DNA from: Streptomyces sp. NBC_00377
GTDB taxonomy: Bacteria; Actinomycetota; Actinomycetes; Streptomycetales; Streptomycetaceae
DNA length: 64,000 bases
Assembly (NCBI RefSeq): GCF_036075115.1
Contig: NZ_CP107958.1
Span: 7,006,001 to 7,070,000, forward strand
Direction of reading: 5' to 3'
Part shown: positions 7,111 through 15,442 of the stretch, in pieces
Layout: the number at the start of each line of letters is the position of its first letter
Position numbering within the stretch: position 1 is the stretch's first letter
Notes under the pieces: model-generated
The model's input: the letters and a program-made list of their open reading frames with translations, nothing else
Told to the model about the DNA's origin: nothing
The model's database searches: none
Program-made: the position numbers and the translations under genes

Positions 7111-7683
7111 ATGACGCAGGTCAGGCCGATGCGTGCGGACGCTCGCCGCAACTACCAGCGCCTGCTGGAGGTGGCGGCCGAGGCCTTCGCCGAGCGAGGG
7201 GAGAGCGCCTCCCTCGACGACATCGCCAAGCGGGCGGGTGTCGGTTCCGGCACGCTGTACCGGCACTTCCCGACCCGGCAGGCGCTGCTCGAGGCGGCCT
7301 ACCTCGACCGGATCGAGGCGCTCGCCGTGCGGGCCGACGAACTCGGCGGCGAACTCCCGCCGGGCGAGGCGCTGGTGGAGTGGCTCAACGAGCTCTGCGT
7401 CGGCACGATCCAGGTGCGCGGCATGAAGTCGTTGCTGGGTTCCGCCGTCACGGACGGGAGCGCGGCCGCCGTCACCGCCTGCGGCACGAACATGAAGGGG
7501 GCGGCTGCCCGGCTGGTGGAGGCGGCGCAGCGGGAGGGGACCCTGCGGGCGGACATCGAGCCGATCGACGTCCTGCGCCTCGCGCACGGAGTGGCGACGG
7601 CGTCGGAGCTGGCCAAGGGGGACGGCGACGCCATCCGCCGTTATGTGTCGCTGCTGACCGAGGGCCTGCGGCCCGTGCGGTGA
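7111..7683 (+). CDS. TetR-family transcriptional regulator
   Basis: The 190-residue protein has a classic TetR N-terminus: ARRNYQRLLEVAAEAFAERG, then LDDIAKRAGVGSGTLYRHFPTR (helix-turn-helix at about residues 30-52). The C-terminal helical ligand domain is unassigned. AAGGAG lies 7 nt before the ATG. A 211-bp gap separates it from acdS and a strong hairpin follows it, so it is probably monocistronic. The only other neighbour is the convergent TerD gene, which it is not obviously placed to control. Confidence 0.85.
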   Translation: MTQVRPMRADARRNYQRLLEVAAEAFAERGESASLDDIAKRAGVGSGTLYRHFPTRQALLEAAYLDRIEALAVRADELGGELPPGEALVEWLNELCVGTIQVRGMKSLLGSAVTDGSAAAVTACGTNMKGAAARLVEAAQREGTLRADIEPIDVLRLAHGVATASELAKGDGDAIRRYVSLLTEGLRPVR

Positions 7684-7689
7684 CGACAG

Positions 7690-7717
7690 CGGGCGCCCCC
7701 GTGCCGGCGGGCGCCCG
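7690..7717 (+). terminator. Hairpin terminator after the TetR gene
   Basis: CGGGCGCCC (7690-7698) and GGGCGCCCG (7709-7717) form a perfect 9-bp stem with a 10-nt loop, 7 bp after the TetR stop. There is no T-tract, as is usual in streptomycetes. Confidence 0.65.
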
Positions 7718-7723
7718 TGGCTG

Positions 7724-7812
7724 AACGACTGCGGTGGGAACCACAGCGTATGCACGACTGGGGTTGTACGACTGCGGTTGGAGCGACTCCGGTTGAACGA
7801 CTACGGCCGGCG
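7724..7812. repeat. Degenerate tandem repeat of about 16-22 bp
   Basis: Five variants of CGACTGCGGTTG follow each other (CGACTGCGGTGG, CGACTGGGGTTG, CGACTGCGGTTG, CGACTCCGGTTG, CGACTACGGCCG), with spacers of varied length. They fill most of the gap between the convergent TetR and TerD genes. No gene or known site is evident here. The repeats may be a decayed slipped-strand array. Confidence 0.6.
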
Positions 7813-7873
7813 CCGACGGCGGTCGGGTCGCCGCGGCTGCCCGCCCGCGACCCGCGGACCGGCCGGCGTACGG

Positions 7874-9073
7874 CTACAGCGCCTGGGCGCCGGGCTTCAC
7901 CATGTTCCGTACGGTCCGGGCCTTGACGAACTCGCCCATGGCCGTCATGTCCCACTCGCCGGAGAACTGCCGGATCAGCTTGGCCATCAGCACACCCGTC
8001 TGCGGTTCGGCGCCGGTGAGGTCGAAGCGGACGAGTTCCTCGCCGGTCGAGGCGTCCAGCAGACGGCAGTAGGCCTTGGCGACCTCCGTGAACTTCTGGC
8101 CGGAGAAGGAGTTCACCGTGAAGACCAGCCCGGTCACCTCCTGCGGGAGACGGCCGAGGTCGACGACGATCACCTCGTCGTCACCGCCGCCCTCACCGGT
8201 GAGGTTGTCGCCGGAGTGCTTGATCGCGCCGTTCAGGATGGAGAGCTTGCCGAAGTAGCAGCTGTCGATGTGGTTGCGCTGGGGGCCGTAGGCGATGACC
8301 GAGGCGTCCAGGTCGATGTCCTTGCCGCGGAACGCGGGCTCCCAGCCCAGACCCATCTTGACCTGCGAGAGCAGCGGGCGGCCGCCCTTCACGAGGGAGA
8401 CGGTCTGGTTCTTCTGGAGACTCACGCGGCCCTTGTCCAGGTTGACCTTCCCGGTGGCCGCGGGAGCCGCCGGGGCGGGCGGCGCCGGGGGCATCGGCGG
8501 GGCCGCCGGAGCCAGCGGCGACTGCGCCACGGGCGCCGGGGCGGCCTGCCGCGGCGGAGCGGCGGGCGCCGGTTCCTCCACCGTCACACCGAAGTCGGTG
8601 GCGATGCCGGCCAGGCCGTTGGAGTACCCCTGGCCGACCGCGCGGGCCTTCCAGGCGCCGTTGCGCAGATAGATCTCGACGACCACCAGCGCCGTCTCCG
8701 AGCCGAGCTGCGGGGGAGTGAAGGTGGCCAGCACGCTGTTGTCGTCCGCGCTGCGGATCGTCGCCGTCGGCTCGACGCCCTGGAACGTCTGCCCCGCCGC
8801 GTCCGGGCTGGCGGTGACGACGATCTTCTCGATGCCCGGGGGGACCGCGGACGTGTCGACGGTGATCGCGTCGGGGGCCGCACCGCCACCGGAACGGTAG
8901 GTCACGCCGGGGCCGCTCGGCTGGTTGTAGAAGATGAAGTCGTCGTCGGAGCGCACCTTGCCGTCGGCGGTGAGCAGCAGGCCCGAAACGTCGAGCCGCA
9001 CCGGAGCGGCGACGTCCACCGTCACACGGGCGGTGGAGAGAGGGATGTTCGAGCCGGGGGTCATAGCTGTCAT
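7874..9073 (-). CDS. Double TerD-domain tellurium-resistance family protein
   Basis: The 399-residue protein contains two TerD-type domains. The N-terminal one spans roughly residues 1-175 (SDDDFIFYNQPSGPG, TPPQLGSETALVVVEIYLR) and the C-terminal one roughly 220-399 (HSGDNLTGEGGGDDEVIVVDL, YCRLLDASTGEELVRFDL). A Pro/Ala-rich linker of about 45 residues joins them. TerD domains bind Ca2+ and belong to stress and phage/tellurite-resistance systems; the acidic DNLTGEGGGDDE cluster is the Ca2+ site type. ATGs at 9073 and 9064 are both possible. No other ter gene is in the window, so its role is unclear. Confidence 0.87.
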   Translation of the reverse strand: MTAMTPGSNIPLSTARVTVDVAAPVRLDVSGLLLTADGKVRSDDDFIFYNQPSGPGVTYRSGGGAAPDAITVDTSAVPPGIEKIVVTASPDAAGQTFQGVEPTATIRSADDNSVLATFTPPQLGSETALVVVEIYLRNGAWKARAVGQGYSNGLAGIATDFGVTVEEPAPAAPPRQAAPAPVAQSPLAPAAPPMPPAPPAPAAPAATGKVNLDKGRVSLQKNQTVSLVKGGRPLLSQVKMGLGWEPAFRGKDIDLDASVIAYGPQRNHIDSCYFGKLSILNGAIKHSGDNLTGEGGGDDEVIVVDLGRLPQEVTGLVFTVNSFSGQKFTEVAKAYCRLLDASTGEELVRFDLTGAEPQTGVLMAKLIRQFSGEWDMTAMGEFVKARTVRNMVKPGAQAL

Positions 9074-9195
9074 GCCGGGTGAACGAGCGGGACCACTTTG
9101 CCGTTCCCTTACCCGGACCCGAACGGACGCAGGCAGGGACCTGGCGGCGATACCGCGCCCACCACGATCGTCCGTCCGGCCGTTGCGTCCGCCGG

Positions 9196-10020
9196 TCAGT
9201 ACGGCCAGATCGGCGGGTCGCTGACGAAGTGGCCGCCCAGGTAGGCGTGGGCGATGTTCTCCGGGTCCAGCTCGCCCTGCTCGGCGATCAGCTTCTCGGC
9301 GTACGGTTCCGAGTCGTCCTGCGGGTCGTAGCCGAGCGCCCGCGCGGTGCTCAGGTCCCACCACAGCCGGGTGTTGTCGGAGGAGCCGTAGACGACGGTG
9401 TGGCCGACGTTCTCGGCGGTCAGGGCCGCGTGGAAGAGGCGGGCGCCGTCGGCCGGGCTCATCCACACCGACAGCATGCGCACACTGGTCGGCTCGGCGA
9501 AGCAGGAGCCGATGCGCACCGAGACGCTCTCCAGGCCGTGTTTGTCCCAGTAGAGCTGGGCGAGGTCCTCGCCGAAGGACTTGGACAGGCCGTAGAAGGT
9601 GTCCGGGCGGCGCGGGGTGTCGACCGGGATCAGCTCGTCCGCGGCGTGCGGCGCGTCGCCACGGGGGCGGGGGGTGAAGCCGACCGCGTGGTTGGAGGAG
9701 GCGAAGACGATGCGCTGCACACCCTCCTCGCGGGCGGCCTCGTACAGGTGGTGGGTTCCCGCGATGTTCGCGCTCAGGATCTTCTCGAAGGGGGCTTCCA
9801 GGGAGATGCCCGCGAGATGGATGATCGCGTCGACGCCCCGCACGGCCTCGCGGACCGCGGCCCGGTCGGCCAGGTCCGCGACGATCGCCTCCGGCTCGCC
9901 CTCGACCGGACGCAGGTCGAGCAGCCGCAGCCGGTAGCCGTAGGCGGGCAGCAGGTCCCGCATCAGGGTGCCGAGGCCGCCGGCGGCGCCGGTGAGCAGG
10001 ACGGTGCGCGGAGCGGGCAT
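9196..10020 (-). CDS. udh: NAD-dependent uronate dehydrogenase-like protein
   Basis: The 274-residue protein is an extended-SDR enzyme with TGAAGGLG near residue 10, SSNHAVG and catalytic YGLSK (Y-x-x-x-K). The segments HLAGISLEAPFEKIL, RIGSCFAEP and YLGGHFVSDPP match uronate dehydrogenase, which oxidises galacturonate or glucuronate at C1 to the aldaro-lactone. ATG 10020 is chosen because AAGGAG lies 8 nt before it. It is divergent from a 5-dehydro-4-deoxyglucarate dehydratase gene, the later step of the same oxidative pathway, and the shared gap holds tandem operator-like 16-mers. Substrate preference is inferred. Confidence 0.82.
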   Translation of the reverse strand: MPAPRTVLLTGAAGGLGTLMRDLLPAYGYRLRLLDLRPVEGEPEAIVADLADRAAVREAVRGVDAIIHLAGISLEAPFEKILSANIAGTHHLYEAAREEGVQRIVFASSNHAVGFTPRPRGDAPHAADELIPVDTPRRPDTFYGLSKSFGEDLAQLYWDKHGLESVSVRIGSCFAEPTSVRMLSVWMSPADGARLFHAALTAENVGHTVVYGSSDNTRLWWDLSTARALGYDPQDDSEPYAEKLIAEQGELDPENIAHAYLGGHFVSDPPIWPY

Positions 10021-10216
10021 CCTCGGGTCTCCTTGGATCGCTGAGGTCGACATCATGGGGTGGGGCGGACGTATGCGTGGCCACAGTTCACATTCATGGA
10101 CACGCTAGGGAGCGGTGGCCGTGCCCGTCAAGTGTCCTGCGCGCAGGGCAAAACTGCTGGTGTCTCGGGGGTTTGCCCGCTTGACCCGGCTCGATCGGGC
10201 ACCCTAGCGTGAGCTT

Positions 10217-10251
10217 GTTCAGGAATATGGACGCTGCTCAAGAATATGGAC
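10217..10251 (+). promoter_or_regulatory. Tandem IclR-like operator 16-mers before kdgD
   Basis: GTTCAGGAATATGGAC (10217-10232) and GCTCAAGAATATGGAC (10236-10251) are direct copies with a 19-bp period, each a weak GTTC/GRAC inverted repeat. The same 16-nt frame, GTTCAGTATATCGAAC, occurs between the divergent iclR-type gene and the semialdehyde dehydrogenase gene at 40473. A common IclR-type regulator is therefore plausible. The divergent gap 10021-10274 holds no other feature I can support. Confidence 0.6.
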
Positions 10252-10274
10252 CCGTTATGGACCCGGGAGAGCCC

Positions 10275-11216
10275 GTGACGTCAGCCCCGCTCGCCGACCG
10301 CCTCCGCGTCCCCAGCGGACCGCTGTTCTTCCCCGTCACCGCCTACGGCCCCGACGGCTCACTCGACCTCGACACCTACCGCGCGCATGTCCGCCGCGGC
10401 GTCGGGGCGGGGGCCGCGGCCGTCTTCGCGGCCTGCGGGACCGGGGAGTTCCACGCGCTCGCCCCCGAGGAGTTCGAGGCCTGTGTACGGGCGGCCGTGG
10501 CGGAGACCGCCGGGCGCGTGCCGGTCGTCGCCGGCGCCGGCTACGGGACCGCGCTCGCCGTGCGCTTCGCGCGGCTCGCCGAGTCGGCCGGCGCGGACGG
10601 CCTGCTCGCCATGCCGCCCTATCTCGTCGTCGCCGCCCAGGAGGGCCTGCTGCGGCACTACCGGTCGGTGGCGGCCGCCACCTCGCTGCCCGTCGTCGTC
10701 TACCAGCGCGACAATGCCGTCTTCAGCCCGGAGACCGTCGTCGAGCTCGCCCGGACCGAAGGGGTCGTCGGCCTCAAGGACGGCCTCGGCGACCTCGACC
10801 TCATGCAGCGGATCATCAGCGCCGTCCGCACCGAGGTTCCCGGCGACTTCCTCTATTTCAACGGCCTGCCGACCGCCGAACAGACCCAGCTCGCCTACCG
10901 GGCCCTCGGCGTCACCCTGTACTCCTCGGCCGTGTTCTGCTTCGCCCCCGAGATCGCCCTCGCCTTCCACCGGGCGCTCACCGCCGGCGACGACAGCACC
11001 GTCCGACGCCTCCTCGACGGCTTCTACCGGCCGTTCGTCGAACTGCGCGCCCAGGGCCGCGGCTACGCCGTCTCGCTGGTCAAGGCCGGGGTCCGGCTGC
11101 GGGGCCTCGACGTCGGCGAAGTACGCCCGCCGCTGCACGAACCGGGCGAGGATCATGTCAAGCAGCTCGCCCGGCTGATCGAGCGCGGGCACGCGCTGCT
11201 GGAGGAGGACCGTTAA
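10275..11216 (+). CDS. kdgD: 5-dehydro-4-deoxyglucarate dehydratase-like (DHDPS family)
   Basis: The protein belongs to the DHDPS/NAL aldolase superfamily: a TIM barrel with FFPVTAYGPDGSLD at the N-terminus, GTGEFHALAPEEF, catalytic-tyrosine region VVYQRDNAVF and Schiff-base lysine in VVGLKDGLGDLDLM. These match KdgD, which dehydrates and decarboxylates 5-keto-4-deoxyglucarate to 2-oxoglutarate semialdehyde. GTG 10275 follows GGGAG at 5 nt; ATG 10257 is an alternative that adds six residues. It is divergent from udh and its stop abuts the next gene. The semialdehyde product would be used by the dehydrogenase at 40.5 kb. Confidence 0.86.
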   Translation: MTSAPLADRLRVPSGPLFFPVTAYGPDGSLDLDTYRAHVRRGVGAGAAAVFAACGTGEFHALAPEEFEACVRAAVAETAGRVPVVAGAGYGTALAVRFARLAESAGADGLLAMPPYLVVAAQEGLLRHYRSVAAATSLPVVVYQRDNAVFSPETVVELARTEGVVGLKDGLGDLDLMQRIISAVRTEVPGDFLYFNGLPTAEQTQLAYRALGVTLYSSAVFCFAPEIALAFHRALTAGDDSTVRRLLDGFYRPFVELRAQGRGYAVSLVKAGVRLRGLDVGEVRPPLHEPGEDHVKQLARLIERGHALLEEDR

Positions 11217-12389
11217 GTGAAGGCGTCGACTTTCGTCTATCCCTGGGACGTCGTGGGCGACCCCGCGGCACCGGCCCGGATCGCCGCACTCGGCGTGGAA
11301 CAGGTGACCCTGGCCGCCGCCTACCACTCCACCCGCGCCCTCACCCCCCGCCACCCGCGCCACCGCATCGTCACCGCTGAACACGCGGCCGTGCTGTACC
11401 CGACGGACCCGGCCGGCGGCCGCTGGAAGGACAGCGCCCTGCGCCCCTACCCGGCCGGTGACTGGGCCCCCGGCGACGCCTACGCGCAGGCCGCCGAAGC
11501 CCTCGCGGGAGCCGGGCTCGACGTGCACACCTGGGTGGTCCTCGCGCACAACTCCCGGCTGGGCGCCGAGCATCCGGACACCTCCGTCGTCAACGCCTAC
11601 GGCGACCGCTACCCGTGGGCCCCCTGCATCGCCCAGCCCGCCACGCGCGTGTACCTCGTCGACCTCGCGGCCGAGGCCGCCGTACGCCCCGGCGCGGGCG
11701 GCACCGAACTGGAGTCCCTCGGCTGGTACGGGCTCCAGCACCTGCACGCCCACGACAAGACCGGCGGCGTCGGTCTCGACGACGCCGGCCAGTACCTGAT
11801 GGCGCTCTGCTTCTGCTCCGCCTGCCGGTCCGGCTACGGCGAGCACGGACTGGACGCCGACGCGCTCGCCGCGGCCGTACGGGAGGCGCTGGAGCCGCTG
11901 TGGCGAGGCGCGCCCGACGACGGGGGCTGGACCGGGGTGGAGAAGCTGCTCGGGGAGGAGACGGCGGCGGCCACCCGCGCGTGGCGCGACGAGAGGGCCC
12001 GCACGCTCCAGGAGACCGCGGTGCGCGCGGTACGGGACGCGGCGCCCGACGGCTTCCAGGTCCTGCTGCACGCCGACCCGGTGACCCACCACGTCGGCGC
12101 CAACCCGGGCGTCGACCCCGCGCACATCCTGTCCGTCGCGGACGGGGTCGTCGTGCCCTGCGCGGGCGGCCCCCGCCCGCTGGCCCCGTTCGCCGCGCAG
12201 GGCCGCGACGGCGCGGTCCTCGCCGCCAACCTCGGCATCGTCTCCGGCATGGGCGGCAGCCCGGGAACCCTGACCGCCGACATGGCCCGGGCCCGTGAAC
12301 TCGGCGCGACGGAAGTCCGGCTGTATCACGCGGGGTTGGCGTCGGACGGAGACCTGGAGGCCGTACGGGCGGCGCTGGCCTCGCGCTGA
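11217..12389 (+). CDS. Uncharacterised protein coupled to kdgD
   Basis: The 390-residue product begins with GTG directly after the kdgD stop, so translation is likely coupled. I do not recognise a characterised family. It starts with a barrel-like strand (MKASTFVYPWDV) and alternates strands and helices throughout (VHTWVVLAHNSRLG, VYLVDLAAEA, WYGLQHLHAHDK, VVLAANLGI). It also holds a CFCSACRSGYG segment, which suggests a TIM-barrel hydrolase or epimerase-like fold with a possible metal or thiol site. No signal peptide is present. Pathway logic suggests a role with aldarolactones or aldarates between Udh and KdgD. Its 3' end overlaps the convergent MFS gene by 64 bp. Confidence 0.75.
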   Translation: MKASTFVYPWDVVGDPAAPARIAALGVEQVTLAAAYHSTRALTPRHPRHRIVTAEHAAVLYPTDPAGGRWKDSALRPYPAGDWAPGDAYAQAAEALAGAGLDVHTWVVLAHNSRLGAEHPDTSVVNAYGDRYPWAPCIAQPATRVYLVDLAAEAAVRPGAGGTELESLGWYGLQHLHAHDKTGGVGLDDAGQYLMALCFCSACRSGYGEHGLDADALAAAVREALEPLWRGAPDDGGWTGVEKLLGEETAAATRAWRDERARTLQETAVRAVRDAAPDGFQVLLHADPVTHHVGANPGVDPAHILSVADGVVVPCAGGPRPLAPFAAQGRDGAVLAANLGIVSGMGGSPGTLTADMARARELGATEVRLYHAGLASDGDLEAVRAALASR

Positions 12390-13573
12390 GGGCCCGCGCG
12401 CAGCAGCGGCAACACCGTCACCAGCCGGGCCAGACCCAGCAGGACCAGCGGCCACCGGTACGGCACGAGTTCGACCAGGCACGCGCCGAGCGCGAGGCCG
12501 CACACGTTCGGCGCGTACAGCAGGGTGCCTGCCGTGCCGGTGACCCGGCCGAGCAGCGCGTCCGGGGTCTCCCGCTGCACGGCGGTGAGCGCGGCGATCA
12601 GCACACAGGGCAGCCCCGCCCCGATCGCCGCGCCCGACACCAGCACCACCGGGTCCGAGGGGACGGCGCGCGCGACGACCCCCAGAGCCGTCAGGGCGAT
12701 CCCACAGCCCGAGAACCGGCGGTCACCCAGCCGCCGCAACGCGGGTCCCGAGAACAGGCCCACCACGACCGAACCGGCGCCCTGGACGGCGTAGAGCGCG
12801 CCCGAGTACGCGGGGGAGTGGCCGAGGCCCTCGACGACGGCGTAGGTGAACGCGCCGTTCAGCCCCCCGAACAGCATCGTCGTACCGCCCGCCACCACCA
12901 GCGGGCGCAGCCCGGGATGCCCCCACAGGAAACGGACGCCGTCGGCCGTCCGCACCCGGCCACCGCCCGCGGCCGGTCCAGGGCGGTCCTCGCGGACCCG
13001 CACGCACGCGTACAGCGCCGCCGCGCACACGAAACTGGCCGCGTCGAGCAGGGCCACGGCCGGGCCGCCGAAGGCCGCGTAGAGGCCGGCCCCCGCGAGC
13101 GGGGCGAGCAGCTTCATGCCCTCCGTCGCCGTCGTGCGCAGTCCGTTGAAGTCGCCGAGCGACTCCGGGGCGACGACGGCGGCGACGAGCGCGGACTCCG
13201 CCGCGTCGGCCACCACCGAGGCGGCGCCGTACAGCGACAGCACCACCCACAGCAGCCACAGCCGGCCGGGGGAGTGCACGGCGAGGACGGTGAGCAGCAG
13301 GGCCGCAGGGCCCAGGTTCAGCGCCACGAGCAAGGGCTTCCGGCGGCGGGGGAGGTCGGCCAGGGCGCCCAGCGCAGGCCCGAACAGGACGGGGACCCAC
13401 AGCGCCAGCATGCACAGCACCGCGAGCCCGTCCGAGCCGGTGAGATCCTTGACCCACACACCGGACGCCAGCCAGAGCGCCGAGGTACCGAAACCGGACA
13501 CCAGCGTCGCGGCAAGGCAGAGCGCCGCCTCACGGTCCCCGAGGACGCGCACCACGGACCAGTTCTTCTTCAT
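12326..13573 (-). CDS. MFS transporter
   Basis: The 415-residue protein shows about 12 hydrophobic segments, a short cytoplasmic N-terminus (MKKNWSVVRVLGDREAAL) and the MFS loop 2-3 type motif GALADLPRRRKPLL. It resembles the MFS-3 or enterobactin-exporter-like drug/macrolide exporters, so efflux is more likely than sugar uptake. ATG 13573 was chosen because the extended upstream frame lacks a hydrophobic or conserved leader. Its last 64 bp overlap the convergent kdgD-linked gene, so the two transcripts share antisense ends. Substrate is unknown. Confidence 0.82.
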   Translation of the reverse strand: MKKNWSVVRVLGDREAALCLAATLVSGFGTSALWLASGVWVKDLTGSDGLAVLCMLALWVPVLFGPALGALADLPRRRKPLLVALNLGPAALLLTVLAVHSPGRLWLLWVVLSLYGAASVVADAAESALVAAVVAPESLGDFNGLRTTATEGMKLLAPLAGAGLYAAFGGPAVALLDAASFVCAAALYACVRVREDRPGPAAGGGRVRTADGVRFLWGHPGLRPLVVAGGTTMLFGGLNGAFTYAVVEGLGHSPAYSGALYAVQGAGSVVVGLFSGPALRRLGDRRFSGCGIALTALGVVARAVPSDPVVLVSGAAIGAGLPCVLIAALTAVQRETPDALLGRVTGTAGTLLYAPNVCGLALGACLVELVPYRWPLVLLGLARLVTVLPLLRAGPQREASAARTASRSPSDANPA

Positions 13574-13825
13574 GTCCGGTGATCGTGGCGCTGAGGCGTC
13601 CGCCCGCGCATCGGGCAGATGCCCCGGGCCGGATCGCCGACGGCAGCTCGTCACGGGCACCCCCTAGGGAACGCCGCCGGGGCGCCTGAGGCACCGGTCC
13701 CGGACCCTCCGGCGAACCAGGTCGGGCCGCCGTCGGGTCTGTCGCCGGTCGCCGGTCCCGGGGGGCGGCCGGAATTCCCGGGCGTGGCGCCGATGAGTTC
13801 GCATGGCGCCGGCGGTCCACCCTCC

Positions 13826-14419
13826 ATGACCGACACCACCGTCGCATTCGACCTCGGCCCGCAGACGCTGATCGTGGCGCGCCTCGCGGAGGGGGTCCGC
13901 GACGAGCAGCTCGCGGACCCGACCCCCTGCCCGCGCTGCGCCGTCCGCAACCTGCTCGGGCACCTCACCGGCCTCTCCGTCGCCTTCCGGGACGCGGCCC
14001 GCAAGGACCTCGGACCCACCACCGACACCCCCGCGGACGCCGCCGGGCCGGACATCGGCCCCGGCTGGCGCGAGGACCTGGCCAAGGCGCTCGACGCACT
14101 CGCCGACGCCTGGCGCGACCCGGCCGCCTGGACCGGCACGACCCGCGCCGGCGCCGTGGACCTGCCCGGCGCGGTGGCGGCCGCCGTCGTCGCCGACGAG
14201 CTGGTGATCCACGGCTGGGACCTGGCCCGGGCCACCGGCCAGGAGTACGCGCCCGACCCGGCCGCCCTGCGCGCCTCGCACGACTTCCTGCGGGCGGCCG
14301 CAGAGCAGTCGGACCGCGGCGACGGCGCCTTCGGCCCCGTGGTGCCCGTCCCTGACGACGCCCCGCTGCTCGACCGGGCGGTCGGCCTCAGCGGGCGTGA
14401 TCCGAGGTGGACGCGGTAG
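13826..14419 (+). CDS. TIGR03086/DinB-like maleylpyruvate isomerase family protein
   Basis: The 197-residue protein carries the four-helix DinB/mycothiol-dependent maleylpyruvate isomerase N-terminal pattern: LADPTPCPRCAVRNLLGHLTGL (with the first metal-binding histidine), and VVADELVIHGWDLARATG, the DE..H.WDLA metal-site helix. This is the TIGR03086 family, widespread in actinomycetes and mostly of unknown substrate, probably mycothiol-linked. The start is uncertain: no good Shine-Dalgarno precedes ATG 13826, and 13793 is an in-frame alternative. It stands alone between the divergent MFS gene and the MBL gene. Confidence 0.8.
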   Translation: MTDTTVAFDLGPQTLIVARLAEGVRDEQLADPTPCPRCAVRNLLGHLTGLSVAFRDAARKDLGPTTDTPADAAGPDIGPGWREDLAKALDALADAWRDPAAWTGTTRAGAVDLPGAVAAAVVADELVIHGWDLARATGQEYAPDPAALRASHDFLRAAAEQSDRGDGAFGPVVPVPDDAPLLDRAVGLSGRDPRWTR

Positions 14420-14516
14420 CGGGACCGCCCGGCCCGCCCTGGACGGCCCCCTGCGGTTGCCGTAGACGGACGCAATCACGGCGCGTCCGGCGAGAGCGAA
14501 ACGTACGCTCCCCACC

Positions 14517-15278
14517 ATGCCCCTGAGCCTCACCGTCCTCGGCACCGCCTCTCCGCACCCGGGGCCGGGCCGCCCCTGCTCCGGCTACCTGCTGCGCGGA
14601 GCGGGGGCGGAGGTATGGGTGGACGCCGGACCCGGGACGTTCGCGGAATTGCAACGGCACACCGACCCGGACCGGCTCACGGCGATCTGGATATCCCACC
14701 TCCACGTCGACCACAGCGCGGATCTCCTCGCCGCGGCCTACGCCCTCGCCTACGGCGGGATGACCCCGCCCGCCCCGATCCCGGTCTACGCGCCGCTCGA
14801 CTGCGCCCGGCGCCTGGCGGGTTTCTTCGGCCGGCCCGACGTACGGTTCCTGAGCGAGGTCTTCGACTTCAGGGCCCTGTTCGACGGGCACACCGTACGG
14901 CACTGGAACCTGCGCCTCACCTCGCGCGCGGTGGTGCACGACACCGAGGCGTACGGGCTGCGGGCCGAGTGCCAGGGGAGCGTGCTCGCGTACTCCGGAG
15001 ACAGCGGACCGTGCGACGCCCTCACCGAACTCGCCTCCGGGGCGGACCTGTTCCTGTGCGAGGCGGACATCGACCGGCATCGCGAAGGCGAACACGAACC
15101 GCAGGTGCATCTCACCCCCGAGGAGGCCGGCGACGCCGCTCGCCGGGCCGGAGTGCGCGAGCTGTACATCACCCATGTCGGACCCACGCTGACCCGGAAG
15201 GCCGCGACCGCGCGGGCCGCCGTCGCCTTCGGTGGACCCGCCCGCACCGCACGTGAGGGCGAGACCATCCCCTTCTGA
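14517..15278 (+). CDS. MBL-fold metallo-hydrolase
   Basis: The 253-residue protein has the metallo-beta-lactamase fold with metal motif HLHVDHSADL (about residues 61-70), SGDSGPCDAL supplying the bridging aspartate and ITHVGP the last histidine. The start TVLGTASPHPGPGRPCSGYLL matches the RNase Z-like/PqsE-like subfamily of small MBL proteins, without the RNase Z exosite arm. It may be an esterase or phosphodiesterase of unknown substrate. It lies 97 bp after the DinB-like gene and no clear ribosome site precedes the ATG. Confidence 0.83.
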   Translation: MPLSLTVLGTASPHPGPGRPCSGYLLRGAGAEVWVDAGPGTFAELQRHTDPDRLTAIWISHLHVDHSADLLAAAYALAYGGMTPPAPIPVYAPLDCARRLAGFFGRPDVRFLSEVFDFRALFDGHTVRHWNLRLTSRAVVHDTEAYGLRAECQGSVLAYSGDSGPCDALTELASGADLFLCEADIDRHREGEHEPQVHLTPEEAGDAARRAGVRELYITHVGPTLTRKAATARAAVAFGGPARTAREGETIPF

Positions 15279-15381
15279 CCCCACTTGGGGCCCTTGCGCC
15301 CCGGCAACCCCGACTTCCTTTGTCAGAAGCATTGACGAAACACGGGCCCGCTCCTACCTTCAACGCGTCGTACCTCGTACG

Positions 15382-15391
15382 TCATATATGA
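15382..15391. promoter_or_regulatory. Palindrome upstream of GntR gene
   Basis: TCATATATGA is a perfect 10-bp palindrome 51 bp upstream of the GntR start, AT-rich in a very GC-rich context. It may be an autoregulatory operator, and the nearby GTCGTACCTCGTACGTC repeat could extend it. The rest of 15279-15442 shows nothing else. Confidence 0.4.
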
Positions 15392-15442
15392 GACGCGATA
15401 CGCCAGATCCGAGATCAGATACGCGACACCCGAGAGGCGCGC

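Noticed and set aside
7724..7812. Degenerate CGACTGCGGTTG repeats as regulator array for the TetR gene
   Set aside because: They lie downstream of both convergent genes, after a terminator hairpin, so a promoter role is unlikely.
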